Shown piece after piece: positions 44,813-54,044 of a stretch of 64,000 nt of DNA (its first letter is position 1; every line of letters starts with the position of its first letter). The stretch lies in NCBI GenBank assembly GCA_011365055.1, contig RDOG01000003.1, forward strand, positions 62,001 to 126,000. Reading direction: 5' to 3'. The notes beneath the pieces were generated by a model. It was given only the letters and a program-made list of their open reading frames with translations, was not told where the DNA came from and made no database searches. The position numbers were made by a program, and so were the translations under genes. The stretch comes from Promethearchaeota archaeon. Lineage in GTDB: Archaea; Asgardarchaeota; Lokiarchaeia; Helarchaeales; RDOG01.

Positions 44813-44989
44813 ATGGGGCTCTGGAAACAAGTTGAAAAAGATTTAAATGCGATATTTTCCATTCAACAATTTATGGCAATTGTTGGAATGGACAAACGCG
44901 ATAAAAGAGAAGCAAGAAACATTTTAAATCAATTTAATAAAACAGGAAAGATCTACAGGTTAACAAAAAACCTATATAAGAAATATTAA
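44813..44989 (+). CDS. Small 58-residue protein, possible HTH
   Basis: ATG 44813 to TAA 44989, with AGTGAGA as ribosome site. The product has helix-turn-helix-like spacing (FSIQQFMAIVGMDKRDKREARNI, core IQQFMAIVGMDKRDKRE) and a basic C-terminus (YRLTKNLYKKY). It lies in the toxin-antitoxin island and shares the ACCACGAT-type upstream element with VapBC, so it may belong to the same regulatory group. Confidence 0.6.
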   Translation: MGLWKQVEKDLNAIFSIQQFMAIVGMDKRDKREARNILNQFNKTGKIYRLTKNLYKKY

Positions 44990-45018
44990 TTTATTTTTGC
45001 TCACTTGAGTTTTTTCAC

Positions 45019-45297
45019 ATGAGTATTAAAGGCTCGATTTGGAAAGATAAACACTCAAATGCTAAAGTTTCTATTTTAAATGAGATCGAGCAACAACAAC
45101 ACTTAAAAATCATTCAAAAAAGACCTTATTTTGGAATTTGGAAGGGGAATGTGAAACGGAAACATAATTTCTTGTTTGGAATTCACGTGTATGAAGAATA
45201 TATTATATTAATTACACGTGAAAATGAAGAATTTACTCGTTCAACTTTAGAAGAGATAAAGGATTTAATTAAAAATCTTCTTATTAGGAACGATTAA
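45019..45297 (+). CDS. Small protein, unknown
   Basis: A 92-residue beta-rich protein (RPYFGIWKGNVKRKHNFLFG, then VYEEYIILITRENEE) with a final helix. It lies 29 bases after the 58-residue gene and 19 bases before the TGT-like gene, so it may belong to either group. No family is recognised. There is no strong ribosome site at ATG 45019. Confidence 0.55.
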   Translation: MSIKGSIWKDKHSNAKVSILNEIEQQQHLKIIQKRPYFGIWKGNVKRKHNFLFGIHVYEEYIILITRENEEFTRSTLEEIKDLIKNLLIRND

Positions 45298-45316
45298 TTC
45301 ATTTTGAGGGATATAA

Positions 45317-46288
45317 ATGGATTTCATATTTTTTTCAACATTTTATCAGAAGATTAATAGTGCTGATATTCCAATTACAGTTGGTTACGAGTCGTGCACT
45401 CCGAAAATGATAAAATCAATAAATGATTATAAAGGAAAAAATATGATCCATTCAGGAAATTGGTGGAATATTGATCCAAAGAAGAGAACTCCTGAAGTAG
45501 TTTTAGAAAATCAAGAAAAATTATTTGTGGAGAATCGAACTATTGGTTTAATGTCATGTAACGTGCCTGCTTCTTTTGAACGGGAAGATTATTGGAATTT
45601 ATCACCAAGTGTTCGAAAAAAATCGATCCAAACATGTCTTGATAATGCAGATTGGGCTCTTGAACATCAACATAAAAAAACCCAAATCTTATGCTCCTTG
45701 GAAGTCACGACATATGAAGAGGCACGTGAATGGTTTCATAGAGCCTTGGATCACGGCCATACGTATTTTTGCCGAGGCGTGGCAGAATTTTTAAGTAAAC
45801 CTAAGTATCGCAAGGAAGGACTTAAAAAAATTATAGAGTTTGTCATTGGCGCTCAGAAAGTTTTAGAAGGAAGACCATTTCATCTATCAGGTACTGCATC
45901 GTTGAATTTAATACCAATTTTTGCCTATTTGGGTGTTACTAGTGTCGATGGAAGCACGCCTGTGCGTTCTGCTCTGGGATTTGGGACCGTTTATCTTAGT
46001 TCAGGAAAGGGTGTGAAGGTTAGTAAATTACCAGATGTTCCATGGAAGTGTGATTGTCAAGTTTGTAGTGATAAAAATGAAGATCAGATTTATAATCTAT
46101 TAAAAGAGGATAGTAGCAAGAGAGTCATGCATAATCTTGAAATTTGGAAAAATAAGGTGGCAGAAATAACTTCACGTTCAAGAGAAGAATTAAAAGAATA
46201 CATTAAAAATTTATCACGACTAAATAAAAATCTAAAAAATACTTGGAATTTGGTCCAAGAGTGTCTGAAGTCACATAATTTTGAGTAA
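45317..46288 (+). CDS. tRNA-guanine transglycosylase-like protein (TGT/DpdA-related paralogue)
   Basis: The C-terminal half matches the TGT barrel: HLSGTASLNLIPIFAYLGV, then SVDGSTPVRSALGFG with the candidate nucleophile Asp211. The zinc site follows (Cys245, Cys247 and Cys250 in CDCQVC, and the His in HNLEIW). TGT enzymes swap guanine for a 7-deazaguanine base. The usual N-terminal DSGGFQ base-binding motif is not seen; the aligned place reads MIHSGNWW, so substrate or reaction may differ. At 323 residues it is shorter than TgtA and lacks a PUA domain. ATG 45317 follows GAGGGAT. Confidence 0.78.
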   Translation: MDFIFFSTFYQKINSADIPITVGYESCTPKMIKSINDYKGKNMIHSGNWWNIDPKKRTPEVVLENQEKLFVENRTIGLMSCNVPASFEREDYWNLSPSVRKKSIQTCLDNADWALEHQHKKTQILCSLEVTTYEEAREWFHRALDHGHTYFCRGVAEFLSKPKYRKEGLKKIIEFVIGAQKVLEGRPFHLSGTASLNLIPIFAYLGVTSVDGSTPVRSALGFGTVYLSSGKGVKVSKLPDVPWKCDCQVCSDKNEDQIYNLLKEDSSKRVMHNLEIWKNKVAEITSRSREELKEYIKNLSRLNKNLKNTWNLVQECLKSHNFE

Positions 46289-46383
46289 GACACAAAACAA
46301 ATAAATGATGTTAAATTTGTTATATTGTTTTTTATTAAATAAATTGGTGTATAAGAGTCAATCTGTTTAATGAAGGTGTCAGA

Positions 46384-47871
46384 ATGGGTAAGATATACAT
46401 AGATAAAGTTAATAAAAAAGTAGTAAATGCGGTTTACAAGTCCTATGAAAAAGCAGAATTTGTGGGAACTTATAATCGGAAATTTGCAGGTACAAATGCA
46501 GAAAAAATCATGGTTAGAGAATATTTTAAAGTATTAAAAAGATTAATAAAAAAGAAATATAAGAAGGTTATTGTAAAACATAATGATCTTAATGTTATGA
46601 AATATTATCATCCATCTGTTCTTTCTTTAGATCTCCGAGCTTTCTTATTAGCTTTAAATTCATTTAATTTTGATAAAAAATACTTGATGATTAAATCCGG
46701 AAGCATTGTTCCTGCTTATCATAATATTAAGTTGCTTGATATTGATGGAATAATTCATGGACTTGGATACAAAATTCTTGATGGAAACCGTGCTAAAATT
46801 CAACCATATAAAACAAAGATTCCTGAAGTACCCATCCTTTATGTTCCTAAGGCATTTGATAAAGACACGTTATTCGTCATTTTTTCGGATGCGAAAACGA
46901 ATTCATTTTCAGGTGCCACGATCGCGTGCAAGATTGCTGTAGTTGGGACTAGTGCTCAACGATTAAAGTATCACAAAACCTTGGATAAAAAAAATAATTA
47001 TACAAACATATTTGGAAAATACCTTACCACGTATTCTCAAGCCATGGAACACATTTGTGGAGACGTCGTTTCAGTAATTAATTATAAATATAAAAAAGAA
47101 GGCACCACCTGTACCTATTTTGAATCCTCTCTCATTCAAGATCCTTTCATTTTATCTGGACACGGGATTTGCGCTATCGATCATGCAGGGGAACTCATAA
47201 TGTTTGGTGCTCCAAAATCAAACATGATAAAAGGATATCAAGAAATCTTCAAACATTTGCCTACTTTAAAAATGGATAACGCTAATGCAGAAGAGGAATT
47301 ATTAAACATACACCGAAACTTGAAATATGACTTTCCAAAATTAGATTTCAAAATATTTGAGTCAATATATCCGGGATTAAAGTTCACCATGGGACGGGAG
47401 TGCCAAGATGGATGTTCTGCCATGGCACTTTTTGCATTTAAATCTAATCAAAGCTTTGATCGATTGAAAGATCCTAAAAAATGTGGCAACAAGATACGAA
47501 TCGTAACAGGAAAGGTTGAAGAACATATTAATCCTAAAAAGGAAGAGTTTACCGTTGCTATTGGCGATTGTGCGATAAAAAATTGCCCAAAGGCTGATCT
47601 AAAAATTTGTGGATGTCCTGTTTCACCCTTTGCCTCAATGTTATTTCCATTCCTTATCCCAGGATTCCCCAGCGTTAATCTATTCAATTTTATAGAGATG
47701 ACAAACGCGCAATATGCTTTACTTTTTACTGACAATCCTTGGATGATCTGGCCTACCATTAGAGATCTTCTAAAATCTGCGATGGGCTTTAAGATCTTTA
47801 ATAATCAATCAATTCCACATTTCGTATTAAAACTACTTGACGATACTGTAGAGTCACTTCTCCACAAATAA
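46384..47871 (+). CDS. Unknown Cys-containing protein, possibly DUF362-like
   Basis: A 495-residue soluble protein. Features reminiscent of DUF362 are KKVIVKHNDLN near the N-terminus and KTNSFSGATIACKIAVVGTS with RLKYHKTL in the middle. A Cys cluster follows in the C-terminal third (MGRECQDGCSAMALF; VAIGDCAIKNCPKADLKICGCP), which could hold an Fe-S or metal site. The family call is tentative. It follows the TGT-like gene on the same strand with a 95-base gap. ATG 46384 has AAGGTG upstream. Confidence 0.6.
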   Translation: MGKIYIDKVNKKVVNAVYKSYEKAEFVGTYNRKFAGTNAEKIMVREYFKVLKRLIKKKYKKVIVKHNDLNVMKYYHPSVLSLDLRAFLLALNSFNFDKKYLMIKSGSIVPAYHNIKLLDIDGIIHGLGYKILDGNRAKIQPYKTKIPEVPILYVPKAFDKDTLFVIFSDAKTNSFSGATIACKIAVVGTSAQRLKYHKTLDKKNNYTNIFGKYLTTYSQAMEHICGDVVSVINYKYKKEGTTCTYFESSLIQDPFILSGHGICAIDHAGELIMFGAPKSNMIKGYQEIFKHLPTLKMDNANAEEELLNIHRNLKYDFPKLDFKIFESIYPGLKFTMGRECQDGCSAMALFAFKSNQSFDRLKDPKKCGNKIRIVTGKVEEHINPKKEEFTVAIGDCAIKNCPKADLKICGCPVSPFASMLFPFLIPGFPSVNLFNFIEMTNAQYALLFTDNPWMIWPTIRDLLKSAMGFKIFNNQSIPHFVLKLLDDTVESLLHK

Positions 47872-47881
47872 AAAAGGAGAA

Positions 47882-49420
47882 TCAAGTTATTCTAGAAATT
47901 TCCTCATCTATTTTATATTTTAAAAATAAATCACATATTTTTTTATTTAATTCATAAATTTTATCATATTTTTTAGTATTTTCCAAGTTTGGGCTTCTTG
48001 GCTCCCGTATTTCTATCATATTTTTCTCAGCAACATCAAAATTCTTATATATACCTAACCCAATAGCCCCTAAAACTGCACATCCAAGAGCTGTTGATTC
48101 CTCCGTCATACCTTTCATAACTGGAATTCCAAATATATCTGCTTGAATTTGATTCCAAAACGTACTACGAGTTCCACCACCTGTGATTCTAATTTCTTTT
48201 AAATCAATCCCTAATGATTTGAAAACCTCTAAATTCTTCTTAATCTCAAATCCCACGGATTCCAATAATGCTCTCAAGACATTAGAACGATCACTTGCGA
48301 GCGTGAGACCCGCAATAACTCCTCGTGCGTATGGATTCCAATATGGTGCTCCCGCACCCATAAAATGCGGAATAAAGATGACTCCTTCAGCTCCCAATGG
48401 CGCTTTTTCAGCTTCTTCTATTAAAAGTTCATACGGATCTCTTCCTGTTTCTTTTGCTCTCTCTTTAGCCTTTATTCCATAACTATCTCTAAACCACCGA
48501 AAAACAGAACCTGTCGTAAAAATGCTTGCTTCCAAAACATATTTTCCTGGAACTGCATGTGCTGATAGTAAGACCCGTCGTTCAGGGTCTTTCATGATGT
48601 TATCCGTGAAATTTAATACAAAACTTCCCGTACCAGTCGTAACTTTAACTCTTCCCGATTTGATGACTCCCAAACCAACTGCTGCACATTGTTGATCTCC
48701 TCCACCTGTAATAATTGGCGTACCCTTTACAAATCCCGTTTCATAAGCTGCATCAGGTGATACTTGACCAATATTTCGAGCGGATGGAAGTGCTCGTGGT
48801 AATATATCAATGGAAATTCCCATTTGATCACATAGTTCTTCACTCCATACGTTCTTTCTAATATCAAACAACATGGTTCGTGAAGCATTTGACCAGTCCG
48901 TAACGAATTCATCCGTCAATTTCATTTCAATAAAGTCATGAACCAACAAAAATTTATAGATTTTTTCAAATAACTCTGGTTGATGGTTCTTAATCCATAA
49001 CATCTTGGTAGCTGAAAAATAAGGATCGATGGTTAAACCCGTGATGTCATAAATTTTTTCTTCTCCAATTTCATTTCTTATCCAATTACATTCAGTAATG
49101 GATCTTCTATCTTGCCACACTAAAGCTTTTCTCAATGGTGTTCCCTTTTCATCCACCGGCACGATTGTTTCTCGTTGGTTAGTTACGCATATACCTAATA
49201 TGCTTGCAGGATTTATTTTACTAGTTTTAAAAACATTTTTAGATGTTTCTTTTACAGCGTCCCACCAATCCATTGCATCTTGTTCTACCCAAGAGGATTT
49301 AGGAAAATTTGATTTATATTCTTTATAATCCCTCGCAATTTCTTTTCCTTTCAAGTCAAAAATCATCGTTCGTAAGCCTGTGGTCCCCGCATCAATAACC
49401 GCTATATAATCATTGGTCAT
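47882..49420 (-). CDS. FGGY-family carbohydrate kinase (glycerol/xylulose kinase-like)
   Basis: A 512-residue ATP-dependent sugar or polyol kinase. Phosphate 1 motif DAGTTGLRTMIFD (about 10-22), substrate loop VTNQRETIVP and WQDRR (about 100-122), GGGDQQCAAVG with catalytic Asp near residue 242, and ATP-site GTGSFVLN and ITGGGTRSTFWNQ. The substrate loop resembles glycerol kinase, while GGGDQQ is closer to xylulokinase-type members, so specificity is open. It ends ten bases from the convergent gene at 46384. Confidence 0.87.
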   Translation of the reverse strand: MTNDYIAVIDAGTTGLRTMIFDLKGKEIARDYKEYKSNFPKSSWVEQDAMDWWDAVKETSKNVFKTSKINPASILGICVTNQRETIVPVDEKGTPLRKALVWQDRRSITECNWIRNEIGEEKIYDITGLTIDPYFSATKMLWIKNHQPELFEKIYKFLLVHDFIEMKLTDEFVTDWSNASRTMLFDIRKNVWSEELCDQMGISIDILPRALPSARNIGQVSPDAAYETGFVKGTPIITGGGDQQCAAVGLGVIKSGRVKVTTGTGSFVLNFTDNIMKDPERRVLLSAHAVPGKYVLEASIFTTGSVFRWFRDSYGIKAKERAKETGRDPYELLIEEAEKAPLGAEGVIFIPHFMGAGAPYWNPYARGVIAGLTLASDRSNVLRALLESVGFEIKKNLEVFKSLGIDLKEIRITGGGTRSTFWNQIQADIFGIPVMKGMTEESTALGCAVLGAIGLGIYKNFDVAEKNMIEIREPRSPNLENTKKYDKIYELNKKICDLFLKYKIDEEISRIT

Positions 49421-49525
49421 GATTAAACCTCAGTCATCATTCATTTTAGGTAATCTTAATTAAACGGAAGATTAAATGTTATGCCATAGATTAAATCTTT
49501 GTAAAATAATGAGAGTGCGATTAAC

Positions 49526-50371
49526 ATGTCAGAAAATATTACTGAAGAAATAAAAAAGCTAGCTCTTGAATTAGGCGCTGATAAAATAGGTATTGCTGAT
49601 GCGGAACTTGCAGAAGACCCTCCACATGGTCACGGCGAACCCTTAAAGATTCTTCCAGGTGCTAAAGCAATCATTGCGATTGCAGTCGCATATCCTGATG
49701 GAGTATTTGAATGTGATAAGACTGATGACTTGATTTTTGGTGGATCTTACGTTGCAACACAAAAAATGATTGAAGAAGAGATCAGAAGAATAAGCTTGAA
49801 GTTAGCGAAAATTTTAGAAAAAAAAGGTTATCAAGCAGCACCCTTAACTCCACAACTTCCAAGAGACGAAAAACGATGGACGGGTGTGCTTTCACTTAGG
49901 TATATAGGCCAGTTGGCTGGTCTTGGCGAGATTGGACAAAGTAATTTATTGGTTACTCCTGAATGGGGTCCCCGGATTCAAATGGGTGCAGTGGTTACTG
50001 ATGCACCACTCGAAGCTGATGGACCTGTATTAATAGATAAAGTCTGTAAACATTGTAATCAATGCGTTGAAAAGTGCCCACCACGTGCAATTGCAGGTGA
50101 TAATTATCCTCCTTATAATTATAACATTAATCGATGTATGTGGGGTGTGAATGGATGGTTTCGACTGACTAAAGTTGAAGAACCACCAAGAGATTGGGTT
50201 GAAGCTCGTCCAACTGCACAAATAATGATACCAAAATATGAAAGACAATATCCGCAGATTAAAGAATATCAGGACTGGGAACAAAGACTCGGTTTCATAC
50301 CATTATGCGCAGAATGCGTTATTCATTGCACGATCGGCAAAAAAGCTGCTGAAAAGCGACGTGCAAAATAA
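49526..50371 (+). CDS. QueG-like / reductive-dehalogenase-related Fe-S protein
   Basis: A 281-residue protein. An N-terminal LALELGADKIGIADAEL and the AIAVAYP region resemble the cobalamin-binding core of epoxyqueuosine reductases and reductive dehalogenases. LAGLGEIGQSNLLVTPEWGPR is highly typical. A 4Fe-4S motif CKHCNQCVEKCPP (about residues 172-184) follows, and a second Cys set (INRCMWG, LCAECVIHCTIGK) completes the second cluster. No Tat signal, so it is cytosolic. It may act on a corrinoid-bound substrate; the true reaction is unknown. Confidence 0.82.
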   Translation: MSENITEEIKKLALELGADKIGIADAELAEDPPHGHGEPLKILPGAKAIIAIAVAYPDGVFECDKTDDLIFGGSYVATQKMIEEEIRRISLKLAKILEKKGYQAAPLTPQLPRDEKRWTGVLSLRYIGQLAGLGEIGQSNLLVTPEWGPRIQMGAVVTDAPLEADGPVLIDKVCKHCNQCVEKCPPRAIAGDNYPPYNYNINRCMWGVNGWFRLTKVEEPPRDWVEARPTAQIMIPKYERQYPQIKEYQDWEQRLGFIPLCAECVIHCTIGKKAAEKRRAK

Positions 50372-50559
50372 AATTTTTTCTTTTTTCTTTATCTCAAAGA
50401 GCAAACCGTTTTCTTTTTTAATTAAAATTTATTTAGTTATTAAAAATATTAGATCTCGTTTTCTTTAAAGAATTAAACCAATCAGATACTCCTATATTTT
50501 TCCTACCTAAAATTTATTTTTCATTAATAAATTTATTTTAAAATTAAGATAATTAATCA

Positions 50560-51564
50560 TTAACAGTTTTCCGAATGGTCAAGATAAGAATTTTGGGCAA
50601 TTATAGGAAATCTCTTTTTTAAATAACAACTAAACATCGTTGGTACAAAAGTTATTATTCCCCAATTTAGTTTGTTTACTAGATTTTTTTGATGGAGGTT
50701 CAATTCTATAGCTTTCAAAATAATGTAATCAGTAATTGTATCCCAAATCAAATACGTATCTTTATCAGAGGGAAGATTAGTAATCCATGGAAAAAAAGAA
50801 ATATTATTTTGTATCATATATTCAAACTTATAAAAGATTTTCCAAAAATGATAAGGATTGAATGTCCAATTAAATCTTCTTTTCTCCCATAATGCTGAAA
50901 TTCCCTTCCTTAAATCAACATTCCTGATTTTGTCGATGAAATTTTGAATATTAATCTCTCTTGTTGAAATTGTTATAGGATAATTATTCCAGAAATCAGA
51001 ATTGTTGTAAATATATTCTAAAAATAAAGTTGTAGAATCCCTAAATCCTTTTTTAAGAATTGAACGACCAGTAAATATTATGAGAGGTGTTTTTTTTGGA
51101 ACATATTTCTCTATCAGTTCCATTAAGGACTCAACTTGGTTATCATTTTTAACCCTTGATTTCATATCAATAAAAATTCCACATCTTCCAGTTCTGTTAT
51201 TAGCAATGATAGCATTTGAGAAATCAATAAAAAATTTTTTAAGACATATTCCTTTTTTCCGTTTTCTAAATTTATCCCAAAAATTAGGATGATAATACCG
51301 CCATATTCTTTGTTTCTTGGAATACCAAACATCTATTTCTAAATAATCTGCAACTTCTACACATTTATGAGTTGCTTTGGTCGAATAAATTGGACCATAT
51401 CCATCTTCATATCCACAACTATGGCCAATAATTATAGGACTCAATATAATATTTTCTAAATTAGGCACATCACTTTCATTAATCTTTTTTCTTATTTGAT
51501 AGCCTCTCTCTATATTCTGTCTAGCTGCTTTCATGCGCTTTTTAAGATTTCTATTAAAAGTCAT
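50560..51564 (-). CDS. Glycerophosphodiester phosphodiesterase-like protein
   Basis: A 334-residue protein. A weak but recognisable GDPD pattern is present: IIGHSCGYEDGYG (the HRG-like His), STKATHKCVEVADYLEIDVWYSK (Glu and Asp of the metal site), and GRCGIFIDMKSR (third strand acid/Lys). Strand-helix alternation after that suits a TIM barrel (TPLIIFTGRS, YPITISTREI). The C-terminal part with two Trp-rich stretches is unlike standard GDPDs. Activity on glycerol-ether lipids would be logical in an archaeon but is inferred. Confidence 0.6.
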   Translation of the reverse strand: MTFNRNLKKRMKAARQNIERGYQIRKKINESDVPNLENIILSPIIIGHSCGYEDGYGPIYSTKATHKCVEVADYLEIDVWYSKKQRIWRYYHPNFWDKFRKRKKGICLKKFFIDFSNAIIANNRTGRCGIFIDMKSRVKNDNQVESLMELIEKYVPKKTPLIIFTGRSILKKGFRDSTTLFLEYIYNNSDFWNNYPITISTREINIQNFIDKIRNVDLRKGISALWEKRRFNWTFNPYHFWKIFYKFEYMIQNNISFFPWITNLPSDKDTYLIWDTITDYIILKAIELNLHQKNLVNKLNWGIITFVPTMFSCYLKKRFPIIAQNSYLDHSENC

Positions 51565-51589
51565 TTGAAGTTCACTTTAAAAAAATTTT

Positions 51590-52714
51590 TCAAACAGGTT
51601 TTTCTATAATCTTATCAAATCGATTGATGAACGTGTCAAAGAAACTATCTGATGCGTATCCCACGATAATTGCAAAAATCCAATTAATCGTTCCACCCAA
51701 AAATATGATGTCCAATAAAACATATAAAGCATAGGTAGGAACAATTAATACAATATTCCAAAGCGCCGGTCCTATTCTTACGATGAGCATCTTAACTAAA
51801 TCAATTCCATTAAAAGTTCTTGGTTCAGATCTTCTAACTTCCTTTACGATATCTAATCCAATATGCAATCCAACACCCGATAAAGCAGAAATCCAGCCGA
51901 TTAAAAGACCGCCGATCCCCCAAAAATATTCTAAAAACCAAGTAAGTCCAATGCTACCTATAATAAAAAATATAAATCCGGTTAGGTGAACTTTATTATT
52001 GTCGGATCTCTTGTTCATTGACCAAATTAAACCATAATTAGGTTCTATTACATTTTCTAACTTCGTATTTTTATTATTCTCCCTAAGAATATCACGAGAA
52101 TTTAAAAATTCAAGTATAGGCTGTAATTCTGCCTTAGAATTTATAGGTAATGTACGCATAAATTTCTCATCATAAACTCTAAGGGGTTCGACTATGCTGT
52201 AAGAATGTGAATTTAAACTATCTTGAATGATGCAATAAGTCTTATAAGGCTGCAGATTTAAAATGAAATTTGATATATAATCTTTCATAGTATTCAATTG
52301 TTTAATTATATCGTTGCAACATCCGATTTTGTCTTGAATTTCATTTTGTGTAATGGGGTTATTAAAATTTTTAAAAAAAATCTTAAATGACTCATCAAAA
52401 TATTGTAGGAAATTATCGACACTAGTCGTAAATTCTTCAAAAGGAGAGAAAACCTTAGAATTTTTTAAAATTTCTCCAAATTTTACTCTAATATCTTGAA
52501 GTTGTTTTTTAGAGGAGTTAAATAATTCGTTTAAATTAAGATTTTCAAGATTCTTTCCTTTTTTTAATATATTTAATAAATCGCCAAACAGTTTTAATAA
52601 ATTCGTATTTTCTACATTAATAGCTCTCAAGTAATCAATTATATTGCCTATTTCAGAAGAAGTAGGATAAGGTGTTTTAAATAATAAATCCCTCAATAAT
52701 TCCATTATATTCAC
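51590..52714 (-). CDS. Helical protein with a C-terminal membrane domain, unknown
   Basis: A 374-residue protein. The first 230 residues are helical, Asn/Lys/Leu-rich and probably coiled-coil (LLKLFGDLLNILKKGKNLENL). The last 140 contain three to four hydrophobic helices (FIFFIIGSIGLTWFLEYFWG, GLLIGWISALSG, ALWNIVLIVPTYALYVLLDII). The N-terminal half is likely to be a cytosolic helical bundle held at the membrane. No family is recognised. It lies 25 bases before the GDPD-like gene on the same strand. Confidence 0.65.
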   Translation of the reverse strand: MNIMELLRDLLFKTPYPTSSEIGNIIDYLRAINVENTNLLKLFGDLLNILKKGKNLENLNLNELFNSSKKQLQDIRVKFGEILKNSKVFSPFEEFTTSVDNFLQYFDESFKIFFKNFNNPITQNEIQDKIGCCNDIIKQLNTMKDYISNFILNLQPYKTYCIIQDSLNSHSYSIVEPLRVYDEKFMRTLPINSKAELQPILEFLNSRDILRENNKNTKLENVIEPNYGLIWSMNKRSDNNKVHLTGFIFFIIGSIGLTWFLEYFWGIGGLLIGWISALSGVGLHIGLDIVKEVRRSEPRTFNGIDLVKMLIVRIGPALWNIVLIVPTYALYVLLDIIFLGGTINWIFAIIVGYASDSFFDTFINRFDKIIEKPV

Positions 52715-52927
52715 ATCTCCATCTCATATAATTTTCAATGAAGTTTGAGATATGAACTAATGTCATAATATAATGTTTATATATGTTTTTCTGTCACTAA
52801 TTTAATTGAAATTATTTCCCTAATTTTTCCTTAATTTTAATTTGATTTTATAGGATCTTATTAATTGTTTCTTTTTCATTTGATTTATATTTCTTAAAAT
52901 AAACTGCATATTTTTCTAAAATGGTTC

Positions 52928-53002
52928 TTATTTCTTTTCGACTAAATATTCACGGACTACTTCATAAACCTCTTCAAGACTTGGATCTTCAGGGAAATCC
53001 CA
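52928..53002 (-). pseudogene. Short coding remnant
   Basis: A stop-bounded minus-strand frame of 24 codons reads WDFPEDPSLEEVYEVVREYL plus four residues to TAA 52928-52930. Its composition is that of a normal protein C-terminus, with TAA just before it and no start. It is probably the last trace of a lost gene in the 420-base gap between 52715 and 53137. The rest of that gap shows nothing. Confidence 0.35.
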
Positions 53003-53137
53003 TTAAACAACTTAGGGGACTGTTTTTTAGAAAAAATCGCAAATTAGAAATAACTTGAAAAAAATCAAAGTGTAATAACTCTTAATCCTAGAAAAATTCT
53101 CTTTAAAACTTACTTTTTTTTGAGGTTATTAGAAATG

Positions 53138-53905
53138 TTAGTGATTGATTTCTACCCCGCTACTCCAATTTAAATATCTGACTTGGTGAAATTTATCATA
53201 TATAGCCTTATCAATCCATAATCGCTGTAATCTGGATAATAAAAAAAATTGGTCATCACCAAAATCTTTGATTGGATTTTCTCGAATGTCTAATTCCTTG
53301 AGATGTTTTTGAAAGTCCAAATTTTCTATATATTCTATGTTATTATGCCTCAAATCCAACCTTCTTATTTCATACAACCCCTTTATTGGCGGTATTTCAG
53401 AAATTCTATTATTACTCAAATAAAACTCTCGCAAGTCTGACACGCTTTCAAGATTCTCCATTTTTGTTATTGAAGTTCTCGCTAATCCCAATATTTTCAA
53501 GCACGGCAAGTCATCTAGATTTTCTATTTTAGGTATCTTATTATTGTTCAAAAATAGCGTTTCTAATCTCTTAAGATTCAAGTTTTCAATTTTTGTGATT
53601 TTATTGTACGACAGATATAAAAATTTTAAATTAGGCAACTTGAGTAATTCTATTTTTTTTATTTTGTTATTATTTAAACTTAATGTTTCTAAATTTTCGA
53701 GCCCATCGAGATTTTTAATCTCGGAAATGTTATTACAACCTAATGACAAATTGGTCAAGCTCTTTATCTCGTTTACAATGGATGGTATTTCCTTTAAATC
53801 CTGCCCTGATAGGTTGAGATAATAAATTTCTTTGTTCTGATTCTTGCGTACGTGCCTTTCTTCGAGATTAAATTCTTTAAATAATTGCTCTTCGATTTTC
53901 AACAT
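53138..53905 (-). CDS. Leucine-rich repeat protein (SDS22-like)
   Basis: A 255-residue protein made of about nine LRRs of some 21-22 residues (for example LETLSLNNNKIKKIE, LKFLYLSYNKITKIE, IRRLDLRHNNIEYIE), the SDS22-like class, with a short N-terminal cap and LRR-type C-terminal cap (LKELDIRENPIKDFGDD). No signal peptide, so it is probably a cytosolic protein-binding scaffold. I choose ATG 53905; TTG 53908 precedes it. An ACCACGAT-type element with a TATA box is 55 bases upstream. Confidence 0.85.
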   Translation of the reverse strand: MLKIEEQLFKEFNLEERHVRKNQNKEIYYLNLSGQDLKEIPSIVNEIKSLTNLSLGCNNISEIKNLDGLENLETLSLNNNKIKKIELLKLPNLKFLYLSYNKITKIENLNLKRLETLFLNNNKIPKIENLDDLPCLKILGLARTSITKMENLESVSDLREFYLSNNRISEIPPIKGLYEIRRLDLRHNNIEYIENLDFQKHLKELDIRENPIKDFGDDQFFLLSRLQRLWIDKAIYDKFHQVRYLNWSSGVEINH

Positions 53906-53960
53906 CAAGTACTAGTTCTTTATTCTCTAATATAAAATTATTGTTCGTAAATGCGATTTT

Positions 53961-53968
53961 ATCGTGGT
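53961..53968 (-). promoter_or_regulatory. ACCACGAT element upstream of the LRR gene
   Basis: On the gene strand the order is AATTTATTTATAAG, ACCACGAT, then ATG about 55 bases on. The TATA-type sequence directly precedes the element. Confidence 0.5.
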
Positions 53969-54044
53969 CTTATAAATAAATTATAGAAGAATTTTCTGTA
54001 TCTATTTTTAAAAAACAAAAAAATTGTAAAAATTTTGGAAGTAT

